This document shows positions 8,146 through 17,480 of a stretch of 64,000 bases of DNA, in pieces. A model generated the notes under the pieces. It did no database searches. It worked only from the letters and a program-made list of their open reading frames with translations, and was not told where the DNA came from. This DNA is from Deltaproteobacteria bacterium (GTDB taxonomy: Bacteria; Myxococcota; Myxococcia; SLRQ01), in the NCBI GenBank assembly GCA_007130885.1, contig SLRQ01000021.1, positions 34,413 to 98,412 on the forward strand, in the 5' to 3' direction. The translations under genes and the position numbers were made by a program. Position 1 is the first letter of the stretch. The number at the start of each line of letters is the position of its first letter.

Positions 8146-9909
8146 GTGACCGATCGAAAGATCATCCCCCTTGCCGCGGCCAATGAAGTTCTAGGCCGTC
8201 AATTAGGCAAACTCGTCGGCAGAAAGCGGCTGGATGCCATACTGTCGAAGGAGAACGCTCCAGCTCTGGTTCGAACTCTCCCCGCCGAGGATCTATACTT
8301 CCTCATAAAAGACGTAGGATCGGAGGACGCCGCTCCCTTGGTGGCTATGTCCAGCCCAGAGCAGTTTCGGGGCTTCATAGACCTGGACTGCTGGGTCAAC
8401 CACGAAGGAGCCAAGGAGCTGTCACCAATCAAAGCGCTCCGCTGGATGACGCTGGCTAGAGAAGACTCCACGCTGGAAGATTTGGCCGCGAAGCGTACTG
8501 GCTTGGATCTCGAGGTTGTCGAGTTGATCCTAAGGGGCGGCCTGTCCATAGTTGATAGGAAAGCAGTCGAAGAGGACGGCTGGGCTGCCGCGGCTCCAGG
8601 AGAAGACCCTCAGGCGGCATGGGAGGAGACTCCCTGTGGCAGCTGGTTCGTTTGCTTCGAGATCCCCGGGCCCGAGGAAATAGAGCTGCGCCGAATGCTA
8701 CACGAGCTGTACGCCGAAGGCCCCTTTCCCGCCTCGCGCCTCTTGTCTGCTGTACGTTACGAGCTGACCAGCGAGCTGAATGAACATGCTCTCAGGTTCC
8801 GAAACGCTCGCCTGGCCGACATGGGGTTCCCAGAGCCTGAACAGGCGAAGGCCCTATACGCCAAAACCAACATATCGGCCACTCCACCGCCACAGCCGAC
8901 ACCCCCCGACAGCATCCCTGGTTTCTTCTTGTCGGAGTTCGTTGGTGACAGCTTTCTCGACCGATGCTCGGCAAAAGTTACAGGGGTACGATCCCGAACA
9001 TTCCTGGACAGGTCCCTCATGTATCTAGCCAACTGCGTCATGGTAGCGGACCGCATAGAGCCATCGGATACGGAGGCCGCCCGTGACGCCGTGGGAGCAA
9101 TGCGAGCCTACCTCAACCTTGGATTATCACACCTGGCCGGGAACGACTCCGACAGGGGATCGACTATTCTTTGCTCCACCGCTCTGAAGCATGTTTTTCA
9201 AGTTGGCTTCACGCTTACGCTCCAACGCAAATGGCGAGCCGAACGCCTCGTTGCCGCATTGGTACCCGGTAGCTCTAGCGATGAGAGGAGCCTGCCGTTG
9301 GATGCTCCGGAAGGTTCCGTGGTCGACGCTCTTCTAAAGCCTAAACCAATGTACGCAGTGTGCCTCGACGCGGCGCTGGCTGCCGGATGGCCCGCGAGCC
9401 CTGCCTTGGATGCAGCCGAGAGAGCTCCGGAGGCCACCCTGCCCTCTGGACTGCGACCATTCGCGGTACCCGAGGACCTTGAAGCAGCCGATACGGCACT
9501 GGGTAGAGCCGAGGCAACGATAGACCTAGCAATGGCGTCGGGTATCCTTCAAATTGATGATACCGAGCTGGGTGAGAACGACGAGTCCCACCCTTTGTCT
9601 GTTCTGCTGCTCACCGCTACCCTGAACATGGCTCTCGGCAAGGCCTTCACTCCAAGCGCCTTATCGGAGGGAGAGCTCCAGGAAGCATGGCGTAAGGCCC
9701 GCGATGAGACAGGAGCACTCTCCGCGAATGTAACATCCAAGCTAGTCTCCCTGCTGGCCAAGGCAGCTGATGGACCTACGGAAACAGCCGAGACCCTCGC
9801 GTCCATGACGGCCGCCCGCTTTGAGTTGGCTTTTCCCGAGGCAAACGGTCCGATCGACGCCCGCTACACAACAGGCGTCATAATGCGCGGCAACTCTGAC
9901 CAAGGCTAG
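8146..9909 (+). CDS. DUF6178-like protein of unknown function
   Basis: 587 aa, GTG start preceded by AGAGGTA. I take it, from memory of the pattern, to be the deltaproteobacterial DUF6178 group: LPAEDLYFLIKDVGSEDA (about 45-62), SSPEQFRGFIDLDCWV, GFFLSEFVGDSFLDRCSAKV, and DRSLMYLANCVMVADRIEPSD (about 288-308). Mostly alpha-helical, no signal peptide or membrane segment, so cytoplasmic. A Pro-rich linker (SATPPPQPTPPDS, about 244-256) splits it in two. No catalytic motif is visible. It lies just before the glycine cleavage operon, but 194 bp separate them. Confidence 0.72.
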   Translation: MTDRKIIPLAAANEVLGRQLGKLVGRKRLDAILSKENAPALVRTLPAEDLYFLIKDVGSEDAAPLVAMSSPEQFRGFIDLDCWVNHEGAKELSPIKALRWMTLAREDSTLEDLAAKRTGLDLEVVELILRGGLSIVDRKAVEEDGWAAAAPGEDPQAAWEETPCGSWFVCFEIPGPEEIELRRMLHELYAEGPFPASRLLSAVRYELTSELNEHALRFRNARLADMGFPEPEQAKALYAKTNISATPPPQPTPPDSIPGFFLSEFVGDSFLDRCSAKVTGVRSRTFLDRSLMYLANCVMVADRIEPSDTEAARDAVGAMRAYLNLGLSHLAGNDSDRGSTILCSTALKHVFQVGFTLTLQRKWRAERLVAALVPGSSSDERSLPLDAPEGSVVDALLKPKPMYAVCLDAALAAGWPASPALDAAERAPEATLPSGLRPFAVPEDLEAADTALGRAEATIDLAMASGILQIDDTELGENDESHPLSVLLLTATLNMALGKAFTPSALSEGELQEAWRKARDETGALSANVTSKLVSLLAKAADGPTETAETLASMTAARFELAFPEANGPIDARYTTGVIMRGNSDQG

Positions 9910-10103
9910 CCGCCTCAAGGCTCGGCCTCGGGATTCTTTGCACCGGGCCGACTTATTGTGTAAGAGCCCTGCCTAGTGTGTTGCGGTAGCATGGCGCCAA
10001 AGTACGGCGCCGCACCGCGACGGCTCCATTGCAGACGACTCCCGAATCGCGAGCGGGAGATTTGGCCAGGACTTAAACCAACACCAAGAAATCAGGAATG
10101 GTC

Positions 10104-12758
10104 ATGAGCGATATGAAGAAAACCGTCTTCCACGATAGACATGTTTCTCTGGGCGCCAAGATGGTCGAGTTCGGCAGATGGGAGATGCCTATCTCCTATC
10201 CAAATGGGACCGTGGAGGAACACTTGGCCACCCGGAGAACCGCGGGACTTTTCGACGTTTCTCACATGGGCAGGTTCCGTATTACGGGTAGGGGAGCCTT
10301 GCGTTTCCTAAACCACGTCTTGACCAACAACGTGGAAGCCCTCGACCCAAGGCAGCAAGGGTCGCAGTACACGCTCATTCCGACCGAAGAAGGCGGCGCG
10401 GTCGACGACGCGTACCTGTATTGCTTCGTTCCGGACGAGTATCTCCTGGTCGTGAATGCCTCGAACACCGAGAAGGATTGGGAGCATCTGAATGGCTTCT
10501 TGGGCGGCTTCGAGGATGTCACGATGGAAAACGTAACCGATGAAGAGTCCATGCTCGCATTGCAAGGGCCCAACTCGCGAGCGATCCTCGAGAAGCTCCT
10601 CGACGACGGGCTTCTTCCGGAGCCGATGCGCAACTCCGTAAGCACGGCGGCGGTAGCAGGCACACCGACCAGAGTCGCTCGTACCGGTTACACTGGTGAA
10701 CCTCTAGGCTTCGAGTTGTTCGTGCCTGCAAATAGAGCCGTCGAGCTTTGGGACGCACTCGTGGCCGAGGGAGCCGTGCCCGTTGGACTTGGCGCCCGGG
10801 ACACTCTTCGACTGGAGGCCGGGCTGCCGCTATACGGGCAGGATCTCGGGGTGAACAGCCAAGGCGAAGAAATGCCGCTCCTGTCGACGCCACTAGCCAA
10901 GGTCGGATTGAGCTTCGCCGCCGGTAAAGGCCAGTTCGTCGGAAGAGCCGCGCTGGAGAAGCAGTTCGAAGCATTCGGTCGCATCATGCGCAGAGACTAC
11001 TCCATGATGGACGTCCTTCCTCGCATGGTGAGGTCCGTGGCGGTCGCGGGCCGCGGCGTTGCCCGCACCGGCAGCAAGGTTCTCAAGGAAGGAAAAGAAG
11101 TGGGCCATGTTACCAGCGGGACCATGGTCCCTTGCTGCGTGGTAGAGGGACACGGTCTGGAATCCAGGCTCACCGATGAGAAAAAACTGCGCTCAATCTG
11201 CCTGGCACATATCGACAGTGACATAGTCGAAGACGAGCAGATGGAGATAGAAATAAGGGGCAAGAAAGTCCCGGCGGTGGTTGTTCCATACCACCTACGC
11301 AGCGAAGCACCGCCTTTTGCCCGGCCGATTATCTTCGACCACGAGCCTCCATCGAAGGATCTACCCCAAGGAGACGAGCCGACCCAGGTGCGCTCTCTCC
11401 TGAAAAAGTCCTTGGAGAACCATGTCTGGAGACAAAAGGAGTGCATCAATCTAATCCCATCGGAGATGACGACGTCACCGATGACCAGCCTGCTATCGAT
11501 TACCGATCCTTCATGCCGCTACGCGGAGCATAGGAGCTCCAAGGCCTTCTATGACGAGGAAATATTTTACTACCAAGGAACGGATTTCATCGATGAGGTG
11601 GAGCGCATGCTCCACGAAGAGCTTTGCAAGTTTTTGGGCTGCACCGAAGTGGAAACTCGGGTGATCAGCGGCCAGATGGCCAACATGGCCGTTTTCAGCG
11701 CCATGGTCGATTACCTCAATAGAACCGACCGCAAGAGCGAGCCACGCCGAATCGCTCGGATAATGAACAATCACATCGCCAAGGGCGGCCACCTAAGCGC
11801 GCAGCCCATGGGAGCTCTCCGGGACTTCGTGGCAAGGGACCCTCAAACAGAGCGACCCGCCGTGTTCAACTTCCCCGTACTGGTGGAGAACCCTTTCAAG
11901 ATCGACGTCCCCAAGACACTCGAAATGATTGACGAGGTCCGTCCCGAGTTCATCATTTTCGGTAAGAGCATGGTCTTGCACCGAGAACCGGTAGCCGCCG
12001 TTCGACGCCATCTCGATGACCGAAAGCTCGATGCCGTCGTCATGTATGACATGGCCCACGTACTGGGCCTCGTGGGGCCACACTTCCAAGAACCGTTCAA
12101 GGAAGGGGCCGACATGGTCACCGGCTCCACGCACAAGACCTTTTATGGTACGCAGCGCGGCATCATAGGAGGAAGGTTCGAGGAGAATGAGGAAAGGTAT
12201 CAGCTCTGGGAGGCCGTCCAGCGCCGAGCCTTCCCGGGCTCCACGTCCAACCATCACCTTGGGACTCTCCTCGGCCTTTTGATGGCCTGCTATGAGATGA
12301 ACTACTTCAAGGACTCGTACCAAACCAAGGTTCTTTCAAACGCCAAGGCGTTCGCCGTCGCCCTCAAGGACAGCGGACTCGACGTAGCAGGGGATCCCGA
12401 GATCGATTTCACTGAAACACACCAGGTTCTCGTGAGAGTCGGCTACGGACGCGGACCGGAGATAGCAAGGCGTCTCGAAGACAACAACATCGTGTGCAAC
12501 TATCAAGCGATGCCGGACGAAGAGGGATTCACCGTCGCCGGCGGTCTGCGGTTCGGAGTCTCGGAGATGACACGCTTCGGCATGGAGCCCGATGATTTCA
12601 AGGAGCTTGCCGGGATCATCCACGATGTGGTGGTAAGCGACAAAGATGTCCGCGATGAAGCAAAAGCATTGCGCCAGAGATTCCTCGATCTAGGTTTCTG
12701 CTTCCGCAAGGAAGACTATGCCGATCTCTGGCAAGACCTGCACGAACTAATCGGCTGA
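10104..12758 (+). CDS. gcvT: Fused aminomethyltransferase (GcvT) and serine hydroxymethyltransferase
   Basis: 884 aa from the ATG at 10104, six bases after AGGA. Residues about 1-405 are GcvT: MVEFGRWEMPISYPNGTVEE, LFDVSHMGRFRITG, GLGARDTLRLEAGLPLYGQDL. This half moves the methylene group from aminomethyl-H-protein to THF. After a linker (about 405-430, PPFARPIIFDHEPPSKDLP) comes a full but divergent SHMT: ECINLIPSEM, RYAEHRSSKAFYDEEIFYYQG, SGQMANMAVFSA, YDMAHVLGLVG and the PLP-lysine segment TGSTHKTFYGTQRG with Lys678. This half makes serine from glycine and methylene-THF. One continuous frame, no stop at the joint, so a true fusion. First gene of the gcv operon. The SHMT half differs much from housekeeping GlyA, so a separate glyA may exist. 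Confidence 0.93.
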   Translation: MSDMKKTVFHDRHVSLGAKMVEFGRWEMPISYPNGTVEEHLATRRTAGLFDVSHMGRFRITGRGALRFLNHVLTNNVEALDPRQQGSQYTLIPTEEGGAVDDAYLYCFVPDEYLLVVNASNTEKDWEHLNGFLGGFEDVTMENVTDEESMLALQGPNSRAILEKLLDDGLLPEPMRNSVSTAAVAGTPTRVARTGYTGEPLGFELFVPANRAVELWDALVAEGAVPVGLGARDTLRLEAGLPLYGQDLGVNSQGEEMPLLSTPLAKVGLSFAAGKGQFVGRAALEKQFEAFGRIMRRDYSMMDVLPRMVRSVAVAGRGVARTGSKVLKEGKEVGHVTSGTMVPCCVVEGHGLESRLTDEKKLRSICLAHIDSDIVEDEQMEIEIRGKKVPAVVVPYHLRSEAPPFARPIIFDHEPPSKDLPQGDEPTQVRSLLKKSLENHVWRQKECINLIPSEMTTSPMTSLLSITDPSCRYAEHRSSKAFYDEEIFYYQGTDFIDEVERMLHEELCKFLGCTEVETRVISGQMANMAVFSAMVDYLNRTDRKSEPRRIARIMNNHIAKGGHLSAQPMGALRDFVARDPQTERPAVFNFPVLVENPFKIDVPKTLEMIDEVRPEFIIFGKSMVLHREPVAAVRRHLDDRKLDAVVMYDMAHVLGLVGPHFQEPFKEGADMVTGSTHKTFYGTQRGIIGGRFEENEERYQLWEAVQRRAFPGSTSNHHLGTLLGLLMACYEMNYFKDSYQTKVLSNAKAFAVALKDSGLDVAGDPEIDFTETHQVLVRVGYGRGPEIARRLEDNNIVCNYQAMPDEEGFTVAGGLRFGVSEMTRFGMEPDDFKELAGIIHDVVVSDKDVRDEAKALRQRFLDLGFCFRKEDYADLWQDLHELIG

Positions 12759-12864
12759 CGCTCGGTCAGCGCATGTTGACTTGTGGTCACCCGGTGGTTG
12801 ACCCGAAACCGCTGGTGCACTAGGAATCGCCGAGAATCAAGCCACCTGATATGGAGCTACGACA

Positions 12865-13254
12865 ATGTCAAATATCCCAGAGGATCTCCGCTACTCGGAG
12901 GAGCATGAGTGGATTCGACCAGCTTCCAACCATGTAACCATCGGTGTAACCGATCATGCCCAGGAACAACTGGGCGACGTAGTGTTCGTCGAGTTGCCGG
13001 AAGTCGGTGACGAGATAACCCGCGGTGCGGAGTTCGGCGCCATAGAGTCGACCAAGGCGTACAGTGAGCTTTTCGCGCCGGTCACCGGGGAAGTCACCGA
13101 GGTGAACGACTCTTTGATCGACGCTCCCGAGATGCTCAATAAGGATCCATACGGCGATGGCTGGATGATCCGAATAGCCCCGGCGGAGGAGAGCGACATC
13201 GATGATTTGATGGACGCCGAGGCTTACCGAGAACACATCGAAAACGAAAAGTAG
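12865..13254 (+). CDS. gcvH: Glycine cleavage system H protein
   Basis: 129 aa lipoyl carrier that shuttles the aminomethyl group between P, T and L proteins. Starts MSNIPEDLRYSEEHEW. The lipoylation site is Lys64 in GAIESTKAYSEL; the family more often has ESVKA. GDVVFVELPEVGDEI and NKDPYGDGWMI complete the barrel. 10 bp before gcvPA. Confidence 0.97.
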   Translation: MSNIPEDLRYSEEHEWIRPASNHVTIGVTDHAQEQLGDVVFVELPEVGDEITRGAEFGAIESTKAYSELFAPVTGEVTEVNDSLIDAPEMLNKDPYGDGWMIRIAPAEESDIDDLMDAEAYREHIENEK

Positions 13255-13264
13255 GGCCAGATCC

Positions 13265-14602
13265 ATGCGCTATCTGCCACAGACGGCGGAGGACGTGAGG
13301 ACGATGCTCGACGACATCGGAGTTGAATCCGTCGAGCAACTCTTCTCCTCCATTCCCGAAGGTGTTCGAGTTCAAGGTGATCTCGATCTCCCTCCGCCCC
13401 TCGACGAAGCCTCTTTGCTCGAGCATCTAGAGGAGCTCGGCGCGGAAACCGGCGGGCGGCCGTTCCTGGGCGCCGGTTGCTACCCCCATCATGTGCCGCA
13501 GCTCGTAGGTCAGATGCTTCTCCGAAGCGAGCTTCTGACGGCCTACACTCCGTATCAGCCGGAGTGCAGCCAGGGCACCTTGCAGTTCATCTTCGAGTTC
13601 CAAACGATGGTAAGCGGCCTCACTGGATGCGAGGTGGCCAACGCGTCCATGTATGACGGCGCTCATGCGGCGGCCGAGGCCGCGCAGATGGCGCTACGGA
13701 TTCGCCGCAAAGCTCGTAGGGTGCTAGTCAGCCACGCTCTCCATCCCGATTATCTAGCCACCATCCGAACGCAGCTATCCCGCAGCGGCGCCGAGGTAGA
13801 GACAATACCCTTCAACGAGACGGGCGCCATGGACCTTTCCGAGTTGGAGAGGATGATCGATGGGAACGTGGCCTGCGTCATTACCGGCTACCCGAATTTC
13901 TTCGGCATCGTCGAGCCGATAGACAAGATCTCCAAGATAGCGAAGCCTCACAAAGCATTGACGGTATCAGTGACGACCGAGGCCGTCTCGCTCGGCATGC
14001 TGGAGGCACCTGGGCGACTAGGCGCGGATCTGGCCGTCGGAGAGATGGGCAGCTTCGGCAATGCCATGAGCTTCGGCGGTCCCTCTCTAGGGTTCTTCTC
14101 CGCGCGTCAATCACATATGCGGCAGATGCCCGGACGCCTCTGTGGAGCCACCGTGGACTCCGAGGGGCGGCGAGGATTCGCTCTGACCCTCTCCACGCGC
14201 GAGCAACATATCAGGCGTGAGAAGGCCACATCGAACATCTGCACGAATCAGGGGCTCTGCGCCACCGCCGCGGCCATACACCTCTCCTTGCTGGGCCGTA
14301 GAGGGATCAAGGAGCTGGCAAGGCTGAACTGGCTGCGTGCACGACACCTTCGCCGCCTGCTGGCCGAGCGAGGACTCGAGACTTCCTTCTCGGGACCGGT
14401 GTTCAACGAGTTTGCGCTGGCCGTACGGAACCCGGCGAAGGCTCTTCGCGACATAGAAGCAGCAGGCCTCGAGGGCGGGCTGGACCTATCGCGTTTCTAC
14501 GATGTTGCTCCGGCGTCCAAATCGATCTTGCTTTGCGTGACCGAGGTTCACTCACCAAAAGAGATAGAACGTCTGGCGGACGCGTTGGGAGGCCGAGAAT
14601 GA
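13265..14602 (+). CDS. gcvPA: Glycine dehydrogenase (decarboxylating), subunit 1
   Basis: 445 aa. N-terminal half of the split P protein. MRYLPQTAEDVRTMLDDIG, FLGAGCYPHHVPQLVGQML, YTPYQPECSQGTLQFIFEFQ and NASMYDGAHAAAEAAQMA are family landmarks. With GcvPB it binds PLP and decarboxylates glycine, passing the aminomethyl group to GcvH. Its stop overlaps the gcvPB start (ATGA, 14599-14602). Confidence 0.97.
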   Translation: MRYLPQTAEDVRTMLDDIGVESVEQLFSSIPEGVRVQGDLDLPPPLDEASLLEHLEELGAETGGRPFLGAGCYPHHVPQLVGQMLLRSELLTAYTPYQPECSQGTLQFIFEFQTMVSGLTGCEVANASMYDGAHAAAEAAQMALRIRRKARRVLVSHALHPDYLATIRTQLSRSGAEVETIPFNETGAMDLSELERMIDGNVACVITGYPNFFGIVEPIDKISKIAKPHKALTVSVTTEAVSLGMLEAPGRLGADLAVGEMGSFGNAMSFGGPSLGFFSARQSHMRQMPGRLCGATVDSEGRRGFALTLSTREQHIRREKATSNICTNQGLCATAAAIHLSLLGRRGIKELARLNWLRARHLRRLLAERGLETSFSGPVFNEFALAVRNPAKALRDIEAAGLEGGLDLSRFYDVAPASKSILLCVTEVHSPKEIERLADALGGRE

Positions 14603-16203
14603 GCAGGAAGCCTGCAAGCGCCGAGAACGGCGATCACTTGGAAGAAGCTTGGCGCCCTCGTCCGGACGAACCGGCGGGAACGACCGGCCTCCTTCTTGAG
14701 GAACCCTTAATCTTCGAACGTAGCCGCACCGGCCGTAGCGGCGCCTCGCTACCCCCAGCGGGCGTGCCCGAGGCCGATGCGTCGACAGAGATTCCCGAGG
14801 AGTATCTTCGCGGTGAATGGCAGCCGGAAGACGGTATCCCCGAAGTGTCCGAGCCGGAGGTGGTGCGACACGTTACGCGCCTATCCCAGATGAACTACGG
14901 CGTCGATACGGGAATGTTCCCTCTCGGCTCATGCACTATGAAGTACAATCCTCGGGTCAATGAAGCCACCGCCCGCTTACCCGGCTTCACCACGGCGCAC
15001 CCATATCTACCGGAGGAGCGCATCCAGGGTCCGCTCGCCCTTATGTGGAACCTCGAGCAAGCTCTCGCCGAGATCGGCGGCTTCGCCGCCGTGACCCTGC
15101 AACCCGCCGCCGGCGCTCACGGTGAGTTGGCGGGCGTGCTCATGATGCGTGCCTATCATGAATCGGTGGGGGAGCAGCGAACCAAGGTCCTGGTGCCTTC
15201 CAGTGCGCATGGAACAAACCCCGCCACCAGTGCGGTGGCCGGCTATCGCGTGGTCGAAATACCGTCCGGCCCGGAGGGGTACGTGCTTCCCGAGACGGTC
15301 GCCGACGCCATGGACGAAGAAGTCGCCGGCATAATGATCACCAACCCCAATACGCTCGGTATCTTCGAGCGTCATATCGCGGAGATAGCAAAAGTAGTGC
15401 ACGACCGCGGAGGGCTGGTCTATTGCGACGGCGCAAACGCGAACGCCATACTAGGCAAGGTTCGGCCCGGTGAAACGGGTGTGGACGTGATGCACTACAA
15501 TCTCCACAAGACGTTCTCCACGCCCCATGGAGGAGGTGGGCCGGGCTCCGGGCCGGTGGGAGTGAGTAAGAAGCTGGTGCCTTTCCTGCCCTCCCCCGTA
15601 GTAGCTCGAAGCGAAGGCCGCTACCGACTCGATTACGATAGGCCACGGAGCATAGGACGGCTCAAGGCCTTTTACGGCAACTTCGGCATTCTTGTTCGCG
15701 CCTATACGTACATTCGAGAGATGGGCGCCGAGGGCTTGCGGCGAGCATGCGAAGGAGCAGTTCTCAACGCTGTTTATCTTCGCGAAAAGCTTCGCCGCCA
15801 GGAGAACGGCGGATGGCACCTTCCCTTCGAGACGGACTCGCTCCATGAAGCAGTCTTTACCGACGAGGCACTGAAAGATACTGGCTGCACCACCATGGAC
15901 GTAGCAAAGCGCCTCATCGACCTGGGCTTCCATCCACCCACCGTCTACTTCCCTCTGGTGGTCTCGGGTGCTCTGATGATAGAGCCGACGGAAAGCGAGA
16001 CTCGCGAAAGCATTGACGCCTTCGTCAAGGCAATGAGGCGTATAGCGCATGAAGCCCAAGGCTCCCCCGAAACCGTTCGGCAGGCCCCATCCGTATCGAT
16101 TCGGCGGCGCCTGAACGAAGCGCTGGCCGCGCGTAACCCAATCCTGAAATGGACGCCGGACATGGACGAGCAGCTTGCCTCCGGAATCCAGCGGGGCAAG
16201 TAA
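14599..16203 (+). CDS. gcvPB: Glycine dehydrogenase (decarboxylating), subunit 2
   Basis: 534 aa from the ATG overlapping the gcvPA stop; the frame is open upstream to 14533 but that part lies inside gcvPA. Contains the catalytic PLP lysine, Lys304, in HYNLHKTFSTPHGGGGPGSG. MNYGVDTGMFPLGSCTMKYNPR and LQPAAGAHGEL are diagnostic. The first 30 or so residues (PASAENGDHLEEAWRPRPDE) are an unconserved extension. Last gene of the operon; a 6-bp hairpin at 16225-16243 lies between it and the convergent lpxC but has no T-run. No gcvL (lpd) is present here, so the L protein is encoded elsewhere. Confidence 0.97.
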   Translation: MSRKPASAENGDHLEEAWRPRPDEPAGTTGLLLEEPLIFERSRTGRSGASLPPAGVPEADASTEIPEEYLRGEWQPEDGIPEVSEPEVVRHVTRLSQMNYGVDTGMFPLGSCTMKYNPRVNEATARLPGFTTAHPYLPEERIQGPLALMWNLEQALAEIGGFAAVTLQPAAGAHGELAGVLMMRAYHESVGEQRTKVLVPSSAHGTNPATSAVAGYRVVEIPSGPEGYVLPETVADAMDEEVAGIMITNPNTLGIFERHIAEIAKVVHDRGGLVYCDGANANAILGKVRPGETGVDVMHYNLHKTFSTPHGGGGPGSGPVGVSKKLVPFLPSPVVARSEGRYRLDYDRPRSIGRLKAFYGNFGILVRAYTYIREMGAEGLRRACEGAVLNAVYLREKLRRQENGGWHLPFETDSLHEAVFTDEALKDTGCTTMDVAKRLIDLGFHPPTVYFPLVVSGALMIEPTESETRESIDAFVKAMRRIAHEAQGSPETVRQAPSVSIRRRLNEALAARNPILKWTPDMDEQLASGIQRGK

Positions 16204-16242
16204 CGTCCGAGACCGGACTACCCAGACGTGAGCAGCGCCACG

Positions 16243-17184
16243 TCAGGCCGCGGCATTCACAAGGGCCGGGAAGGCATCGTGCGGTACGTATTGCTCTTCT
16301 TCGTCGGCCACCGTCTCAATGATCTCGAAGGCCTCGGTATGGGCCAGCACTTCCCTGCAGAGCCTGTTGTGCATCTCATGGCCTGAACAAACGGCCGTTA
16401 CATGTCCCAAGACAGGCATGCCGAGCAATGCCAGGTCGCCCATGGCATCCAGCGCCTTGTGCCGCACGAACTCATCCTTGAACCGCAGGCCACCCGCATT
16501 GAGTATCGAGGAATCGCCGATGACCACCGCGTTCTCCAAGGATCCGCCCAGAGCATGACCGGCGGCCTTCATTCTACGCACGTCCCGAAGAAAACCGAAG
16601 GTGCGCGCCGAGCAGAGACTCTTCACGAACAGATCTTCCGAAAGATCCGCGTCTATGCGCTGACTTCCAACCAGCGGGTGATCGTAGTCGACGGAGCAGC
16701 TCACTCTTGGCCGCCTGGCCGGAACGATCCTGGCGAGCCGGGAGCCATCTCTGACCTCCACCTTTTTCTTTATGACCAAAACACGTCGCCCCGCGCCTTG
16801 TTCTCTGACTCCCGCCGATTGAACGGCACGAACGAACGGCGCGGCGCTGCCGTCCATGGCGGGCAACTCAGGCCCCGCGATCTCGACGCGCACGTTGTCG
16901 ATGCCCAACCCGTACAGACAGGCCATCAAATGCTCGATGGTGCCTATTCTTATCAGCCTCCCCTCTTCGTCGAGCGTACCTATACGGGTGGCTAAAGCGG
17001 TATCGACCACGTTCTCGGTCTTGGCTTCTATCTCCACTACCGGACGTACATCGGTACGAACGAAAACGATACCGGTATCGCGGGGAGCGGGCAGGAGCGC
17101 CATACGCGCTGGAGAGCCGGAGTGGAGACCTATGCCGGCCATCTCGACTCGCCGCTGGATGGTACGCTGCTGTATTCGGTGCAT
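16243..17184 (-). CDS. lpxC: UDP-3-O-acyl-N-acetylglucosamine deacetylase
   Basis: 313 aa from the ATG at 17184 (MHRIQQRTIQRRVEMAGIGL), with AAAGG upstream. The longer frame to 17337 adds an unrelated leader. LpxC is the committed zinc-dependent step of lipid A synthesis. Zinc ligands His85, His242 and Asp246 and catalytic Glu84 and His269 are all present (TIEHLMA, RHKALDAMGDLALLG, SGHEMHNR). Downstream of ruvB on the same strand but 296 bp away, so it probably has its own promoter. The C-terminus lacks the degradation tail seen in enterobacteria. Confidence 0.97.
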   Translation of the reverse strand: MHRIQQRTIQRRVEMAGIGLHSGSPARMALLPAPRDTGIVFVRTDVRPVVEIEAKTENVVDTALATRIGTLDEEGRLIRIGTIEHLMACLYGLGIDNVRVEIAGPELPAMDGSAAPFVRAVQSAGVREQGAGRRVLVIKKKVEVRDGSRLARIVPARRPRVSCSVDYDHPLVGSQRIDADLSEDLFVKSLCSARTFGFLRDVRRMKAAGHALGGSLENAVVIGDSSILNAGGLRFKDEFVRHKALDAMGDLALLGMPVLGHVTAVCSGHEMHNRLCREVLAHTEAFEIIETVADEEEQYVPHDAFPALVNAAA

Positions 17185-17331
17185 TTGAGAGCCTTTTCTA
17201 CAAGTCCACGAGAAGGAACAGTGTTCTAGTTCAGTGCGTGAAGCAGCGGTCCGCAGACAGTCGGGGGACATCAATCGAAAGACTGTCGAAAAGTGCATAC
17301 CAGCAAGATAGATGCCACGCAAAAAAACGAG

Positions 17332-17425
17332 GTTCACCTTTTGCCGGTCTCAACCCAAACGCCAATAATCACGGTCACTTACCACCTTTAGCCTGACAGG
17401 TGAACAAAAAGTTCGCCTTTTGCGC
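17332..17425. repeat. Direct repeat and stem-loop upstream of lpxC
   Basis: A 13-base motif GTTC(A/G)CCTTTTGC occurs at 17332-17344 and 17411-17423, 79 bp apart in the same direction. The second copy is also the right arm of an inverted repeat: AGGTGAAC (17398-17405), an A5 loop, GTTCGCCT (17411-17418). They lie 150-240 bp upstream of the lpxC start, so they may be an operator or promoter element. Seen in sequence; function is inference. Confidence 0.4.
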
Positions 17426-17480
17426 GCAGGCCGGTCCACGACATGAATGTCGCGGTTTTTCATGGGTCTACCAAGAATGA

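Noticed and set aside
9910..10103. Glycine riboswitch before the gcv operon
   Set aside because: No tandem aptamer core could be recognised; only short GC palindromes such as GGCGCC are present.
17450..17465. Hairpin CGACAT-ga-ATGTCG followed by GGTTTTTC as a terminator
   Set aside because: Its T-run points to plus-strand transcripts, but the neighbouring genes are on the minus strand.
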